Assembly (NCBI GenBank): GCA_942159475.1
Contig: OW804095.1
Location: 151,704,808 to 151,768,807, forward strand
Source of the DNA: Sthenelais limicola
Lineage: Eukaryota; Annelida; Polychaeta; Phyllodocida; Sigalionidae
Direction: 5' to 3'
Length of the DNA: 64,000 bases
Shown here: positions 59,175-64,000 of the stretch, piece after piece
Numbering within the stretch: position 1 is the stretch's first letter
How the letters are laid out: each line of letters begins with the position of its first letter
Translations under genes and position numbers: made by a program
The notes under the pieces: model-generated
Told to the model about the DNA's origin: nothing
The model's input: the letters and a program-made list of their open reading frames with translations, nothing else
Databases searched by the model: none

Positions 59175-59489
59175 CTGCCAGATTGCAATAAGATCTATGT
59201 TTATTAACATTTCTCCACTGTATTCTTTATCATCCCCAAATTTCCTGCTGTTTTAATCGATTCCTTTGATATGATGTCTCACACATGTCTTAGCATAGAG
59301 GGAAACCCTAAGCTTTAATTTGTTTCCCTAATCCTAAATATGTGATCCGGAAGCAGTATTGATTGCATCGACTAATCACCAATTTACATTTTTCTTCCAT
59401 GCCTTTATGAGCGTATTAGAACTGTACATGTGTAATATATATATACTCCAGTGAATGGGGTGATGGGGAGATGACTGAGTACCCACTGT

Positions 59490-59715
59490 ATGGGTCAGAT
59501 CTTCTGAAAATGTACAATTCACCTTCACTAATTCTCTCATATAACCCACATTTAAGACAAAGATTAGCATCAAAATGCAGTTTAACATAGCAAAATAGAC
59601 ACTACAAATTAACGCGACACCAAACATACTCAGATATACCCATTTTTCAGCTTAATTTAACAGAATTTCCTAAATGTAGAGCTGCCAATTGTACATTTTC
59701 TGCTGATCTGACCCA
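59490..59715 (+). mobile_element. MITE-A copy (subfamily I), small deletion
   Basis: Starts ATGGGTCAGATCTTCTGAAA and ends TTTCTGCTGATCTGACCCA. Confidence 0.85.
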
Positions 59716-59846
59716 CTATATATACGCTTGGCGGACGTAGCCTGAGGGCCTCCACCCTTCCCTCCATGACTAATGCAGTATTAGCAGATATTAATTAATA
59801 CACGGTCATCAGTAAAAACTCAGCCCACGTTCTCTGATCCCTGACA

Positions 59847-60230
59847 ATAGAGAGATTTAGCAACCACAACGCACCAACACAACGCTAACGCATCCACTAA
59901 CTATTTGTACATTATTACCACTGTGGGGATATCTCAAGAGGCGCTAGGCCGAGGGCATCTGCAATGCAGGCCTCTCGAAATATCCCCACAACGGTAATAA
60001 TGTACTAATAGTTAGTGGATGCGTTAGTGTTGTGTTGGTGCGTTGTGGTTGCTAAATCTCCCTATTACTGGATGCGTTAGTGTTGTGTTGGTGCGTTGTG
60101 GTTGCTAAATCTCCCTATTACTGGATGCGTTAGTGTTGAGTTGAGATGCATTGTGGTTGCTAAATCTCCCTATTACTGGATGCGTTAGTGTTGAGTTGAG
60201 ATGCGTTGTGGTTGCTAAATCTCTCTATTA
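59847..60230. mobile_element. MITE-D with four tandem right ends
   Basis: The left end reads ATAGAGAGATTTAGCAACCA and the first right end closes at about 60064. Three further right-end units of 53-57 bp (CTGGATGCGTTAGTGTTG ... GGTTGCTAAATCTC(C/T)CTATTA) follow. The spacer contains a GGGATATCTC...GAAATATCCCC inverted pair. It shows the same copy number of right ends as the 51893 element. Confidence 0.82.
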
Positions 60231-60636
60231 TAAGCAGCCCTGTATTAAAAAGCTGGAGCCATAGTAATACTAGTAGCAGCCGGTGGTAAAAAGCAGGCGA
60301 GGCTTCTCTCATGAAACATACAGTGGCAGTCATAATAGGGGAGTTGTAGGGATGCATAATAGGGGACATGTAGGGATGCATCAAAAATCAAAAAAGGGAT
60401 GCATGTTATGATTGTATAGTTCATAAGGCAGGTGGTGGGAACACCGTCTGACGGCGACATCATGAAATGTAAATACTGTCATATAAATAATAAAAAAAAT
60501 CAATTCTCCACCAATATTTGTAATAAGATCTTGTGCTTAAACTCACTAATTTGATTAAGATTCTGCACTAGATATTAGTTAATATATCTGGTGAAAGGAT
60601 CTATGAGGTTATATAAATCACTCGAGAGATAACTAA

Positions 60637-61000
60637 TGAGTAAGTGAGTGAGATTGGTTGCTTTACGCCCTTATCAACACATTGAAGGTTATATCAAGGG
60701 CGGGAGAGCTGAGAGGGAGTGAGTGAGATTGGTTGCTTTACGCCCTTATCAACACATTGAAGGTTATATCAAGGGCGGGAGAGCTGAGAGGGAGTGAGTG
60801 AGATTGGTTGCTTTACGCCCTTATCAACACATTGAAGGTTATATCAAGGGCGGAGAGTTGAGAGGGAATGGGAATGGAGATAGAGAAGAAGTAAGAGAGA
60901 GACAGAGAAAAAGAGACAGAAAGGCACTTTATGGTCTTACCCAGGAAATAGAGATAGAGAAGTGAGAGAGAGAGTATGACACAAATATGGGGTAGAGAGA
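60637..61000 (+). repeat. Rep-E, three tandem units plus GA-rich tail
   Basis: The GATTGGTTGCTTTACGCCC segment recurs at 60652, 60727 and 60802, a period of 75 bp. The last unit runs into GA-rich sequence and TTTATGGTCTTACCCAGG, as in the 1437 copy. Confidence 0.85.
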
Positions 61001-61251
61001 GATAGGGAATGTTATCCACTGACAATTCCAAGGGATGTATTCAATATTTCGCGATGATGGTTTTCAAAGTGTCCCTTTTTTGTTTTGTGACAAATATGAA
61101 CATTGTCCGGTTTCATGTTTGCTAATTGTAAAACAAATATCAATCACAATCCATCAGAAATCTGTCATTAGATCTCGGGGAAACATTAGCATAGTTGCTC
61201 ATGTTGGGGACTAACTTCCCACCATATTTCCTAGACTAGACATAGCATACT

Positions 61252-61594
61252 TGGGTCAGATTTTCAGAAAATGTACAATTGGCAGCTGTACACATTTAGT
61301 TAATTCTGCTAAATTAGGCTACAATTTGGCCAATACTAGACAAATTCGAGTATATTTGGCATTGCATTGATTCTAGCGATCTGTTTGGTTAGGTTGAACT
61401 GTATTTTGAACTCTATAAATTAGGCTACAATTTGGCCAATACTAGACAAATTCGAGTATATTTGGCATTGCATTAATTTTTGCAATCTGTTTGGTTAGGT
61501 TGAACTGTCTTTTGAAGTTTATTTTCGTCTGAAATTTGGGTTATTTGAGAAGATTGGCGAAGTTGAATTGTACATTTTCTGAAATACTGACTCA
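61252..61594 (-). mobile_element. MITE-A copy (subfamily II) with internal tandem duplication
   Basis: Starts TTGGGTCAGATTTTCAG and ends TTTCTGAAATACTGACTCA. The segment from AAATTAGGCTACAATTTGGC (61311) to TTGAACTGTATTTTGAA is repeated from 61417, a 106-bp offset, which makes the copy about 343 bp long. Confidence 0.88.
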
Positions 61595-61835
61595 CTTGCA
61601 CCTGTCGCGTGTGACATACACAGTGTCCACTACAAACCCTCTATAACAAGGCCAGCATGGATGTTATCGCGATCTATAGGTCATGCTAAAGGAACTGGAT
61701 GTCAACAAGGGCAGTGAACAGTGATGGATCTCCCAATATTAACCCTTGTGTTACTATAAATAGATCCCACCTACTCATGCTGCATTAATTTAGAGGATAA
61801 GATGTGAGGGGGTGATCATTTGAAGGAATAGCTAC

Positions 61836-62075
61836 ACGGGTCAGATCATCTGAAAATGTACAATTCGCCTTCAATAAGTCTCTCAAATAACCAATATTTA
61901 AGACAGAAATGAGCTTCAAAATACAGTTTAACGTGGCACAACAGATGGTTAAATCAACGCGACACCAAATGTACTCAGATATAATACCGAGTATTTAGCA
62001 TTTTTCAGCCTAATTTAGGAGAATTAACTTAGTGTATAGAGATGCCAATTGTACATTTTCTGACAGTCTGACCCA
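61836..62075 (+). mobile_element. MITE-A copy (subfamily I)
   Basis: Starts ACGGGTCAGATCATCTGAAA and ends TTTCTGACAGTCTGACCCA. Confidence 0.86.
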
Positions 62076-62523
62076 CACAATTATATGTACCCATTAACAC
62101 GAACGGCTTAAACCGTCATTGATGTAAATACATACAAATATAATATTATATTTTAATTAATGTATATTATATAATTGTTGGATCTGACATGTGGTTGTCG
62201 CATATTGGTTAATTGTAGGTGGTAAACCACTCGTGGTTTAATGGGAGGTTGTCATGACAACCGACACATTATTATCCAGATTTACCGCCACGATCCAACT
62301 CTTCGACTTTAATATGTTTCACTTTATGTTATTAAAGACACGCGGTAAGCACTAAACTAGTGAACTAACGAGTGGGTTTCAGTTGCTTAGTTGATCGCAA
62401 CTTGTCAGTAACACTTCTAAAGACTAGAATGTGTACACGGGATCGCAACTTGTGCACCTTTTCACGAACATTTCTAAAGATTATAATGTATATACTGGGG
62501 CGGCAGTACTAATTGGGGATTTA

Positions 62524-62700
62524 GAAGGAGGAGGAGGAGGGGGGAGGGTATGGGGAGGGGGAGGGGAAGGATGGGGGATTGGGTGGAGGAGGAGGAGGGG
62601 GAGGGGGAGGGGGAGAGAGGGGGAGGGGCGAGGGGCGAGGGGCGAGGGGCGAGGGGCGAGGGGCGAGGGGCAGGGGGGGAGGGGGAGGAGCCCAAATAGC
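62524..62700 (+). repeat. G-rich tract with (GAGGGGC)n core
   Basis: GGAGGAGGAGG and GGGGAGGGGG text surrounds about seven tandem GAGGGGC heptamers (62627-62676). Strong quadruplex potential on the plus strand; Pro- and Gly-rich frames over it are artefacts. Confidence 0.9.
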
Positions 62701-62704
62701 CCCC

Positions 62705-63250
62705 ACCCCCAATTCTGGATCATCCACTCCGACTCTAAATAAACACCGATGAACCCATCCAGCCTTGGGGAATAGAGTTAGAGGCAGTGGAAGGCAGTAG
62801 GGGTCGCTGCAAACAGCCCCCTAGCGGGCCCTTGTCACTTTCATCTGTCATTTACAGCCTTTCATCCTACACAGGCTTTTGATTCTTTCTAAATCGATCT
62901 GAATTTAGATATCCTACCCTCGGCTAAATAACGTCCCAACCCTTATACAAGTAGCAATTCCTTCTTTCTCTTCTCCGTAACTCACTGCCGTCCTCCTACT
63001 TCTATATAATTTGTTCTATTTCCCTGCTTCCTGTTATTGTTCTTTATATTTTATATAACGAGATTCACAATGTCCTATATTTAAATTTATAGCTTATGCA
63101 AGCTCATTTACCAAGAGATGGTGTAGTACCCAGTCTACCTACTGTCATGTGTAGAAATGTACTTTTCTATATGAAAGGACTCTAGTCGCTAGTTATTAGG
63201 CTCTTCAAGCTACAAGTTACATGTACTTTATATCTATCACATATTCTAAC
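62705..63250. other. unannotated sequence
   Basis: No gene or repeat recognised. Confidence 0.4.
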
Positions 63251-63253
63251 CGA

Positions 63254-63370
63254 GGTAACAGCAGGAAGAAATGTGCTGATACATTTTCAGCACATAAGCA
63301 TGTCGACCTATTTGTCTATCTTTTCTGTAAATGCCATAGGACAAATAAAAGATTTTCTATTCTATTTTTT
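63254..63370 (+). mobile_element. LINE 3' end
   Basis: Starts GGTAACAGCAGGAAGAA, includes CATGTCGACCTATTTGTC and ends GGACAAATAAAAGATTTTC with a (TATTC)n-type tail. Same body as 7748 and 48173. Confidence 0.68.
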
Positions 63371-64000
63371 CTATATTTTCATTCAGATTTTTGTTTCTTT
63401 CATATGTTGTCTTTAGGAAATAAGTTTTAATTAGTCTGCCACATATTTCTGCTCTTATCAATCCTATACCTTCCATTTCTTCCTTCTCCTGTTATTCGCC
63501 TCCTCCTTTCCTTAGTTCCTTTTCCTCTATTTCCTATTTCTTGTTTTCCCCTGTCATCTCCTCCCTGGTGTTTAATCGTCCTTTTATTTACTTTCTTTTC
63601 TCTACTTTCTCTTTCTTTTCCCTTCTTTTTTTTCCTCGTCGCAGTATAGTCCAGAAAGCCACATTCCTCGAGCGTTGCAGTTCACTGCATACAGCGATAT
63701 GCTTAACGACAAGGCTAAGACTAAGTAGGGCTAAAAGTGGGAATCACCTGACCCCTAACAGTTAGGGGGTCATTAGGGCTTTCTACTACTGACTGCTCTC
63801 TTAATCTTTTTCTGCTCAATATTCATGTTACACCTTTTATTCTATATTAAGTATTTTTATACAGTAAATCTTTTTTTTTCTTTCTAAAGCCTTTTATTCA
63901 AATTCCTGCCTTCTCTTCTGTAAAACGACAGTCGAGATTATAAACAAGCATGCACAATGTATGATAAAGTTACAATAATCAATTGAAGACATTTGGCTCC
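63371..64000. other. unannotated T-rich sequence
   Basis: Pyrimidine-rich and AT-rich; a 74-codon frame at 63541-63765 shows no recognisable domain. Confidence 0.4.

Noticed and set aside
58542..59188. Short frames with shared ending WVRFSENVQFTFTNPLK
   Set aside because: The common ending is simply MITE-A's terminal repeat translated; it recurs wherever the element is in frame (for example about 55880, 51020 and 58967).
62474..62742. Proline- or glycine-rich frames of 68-103 codons
   Set aside because: Produced by the (GAGGGGC)n and GGGAGG tract.

Overview
The window looks like intergenic or intronic DNA from an animal, most likely a marine invertebrate. A lophotrochozoan such as a mollusc or brachiopod is my guess, because of the very dense short inverted-repeat transposons, LINE 3' ends with AATAAA plus short-period tails, and GAGTGAGTGAG...TTTACGCCC repeats; I cannot name the species. 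I found no intact host gene, no tRNA or rRNA gene and no CRISPR array. Nearly everything I could identify is mobile DNA, its remains, or satellite and low-complexity sequence. All family names below (MITE-A, MITE-B and so on) are mine.

Layout. 0-6 kb: two or three copies each of short families (MITE-A, MITE-B, MITE-C, Rep-E, Rep-K). 6-12 kb: mostly unique AT-rich sequence with a LINE 3' end. 12.1-22.8 kb: a 42-bp minisatellite split by a 9.6-kb element (element J) with ~0.86-kb terminal inverted repeats and a TAC target duplication. Inside J lies a decayed Ty3/Gypsy pol on the minus strand (RT, RNase H, integrase, GPY/F module) abutting a plus-strand LINE endonuclease scrap. 22.8-29 kb: purine-rich and pyrimidine-rich tracts, one MITE-H, and a CpG-rich promoter-like patch at 27.8-28.4 kb. 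29-62 kb: a dense field of about 28 MITE-A copies in both orientations, mixed with MITE-B, C and D, a G-rich-ended 1.6-kb element (G) and a pogo-like element (I) carrying a 100-bp near-perfect palindrome. 62-64 kb: a G-rich tract, a LINE 3' end and AT-rich sequence.

The most notable observations are: element J sitting inside a minisatellite, with repeated TCAAGGTCA (nuclear-receptor-type) half-sites conserved in both arms; the 100-bp palindrome at 47958-48057; MITE-D, where two independent copies each carry one left end and four tandem right ends; and MITE-A, with about 31 copies in three subfamilies in 64 kb and none seen between 5.9 and 29.2 kb. All repeat boundaries and identities were read by eye and are approximate to a few bases.
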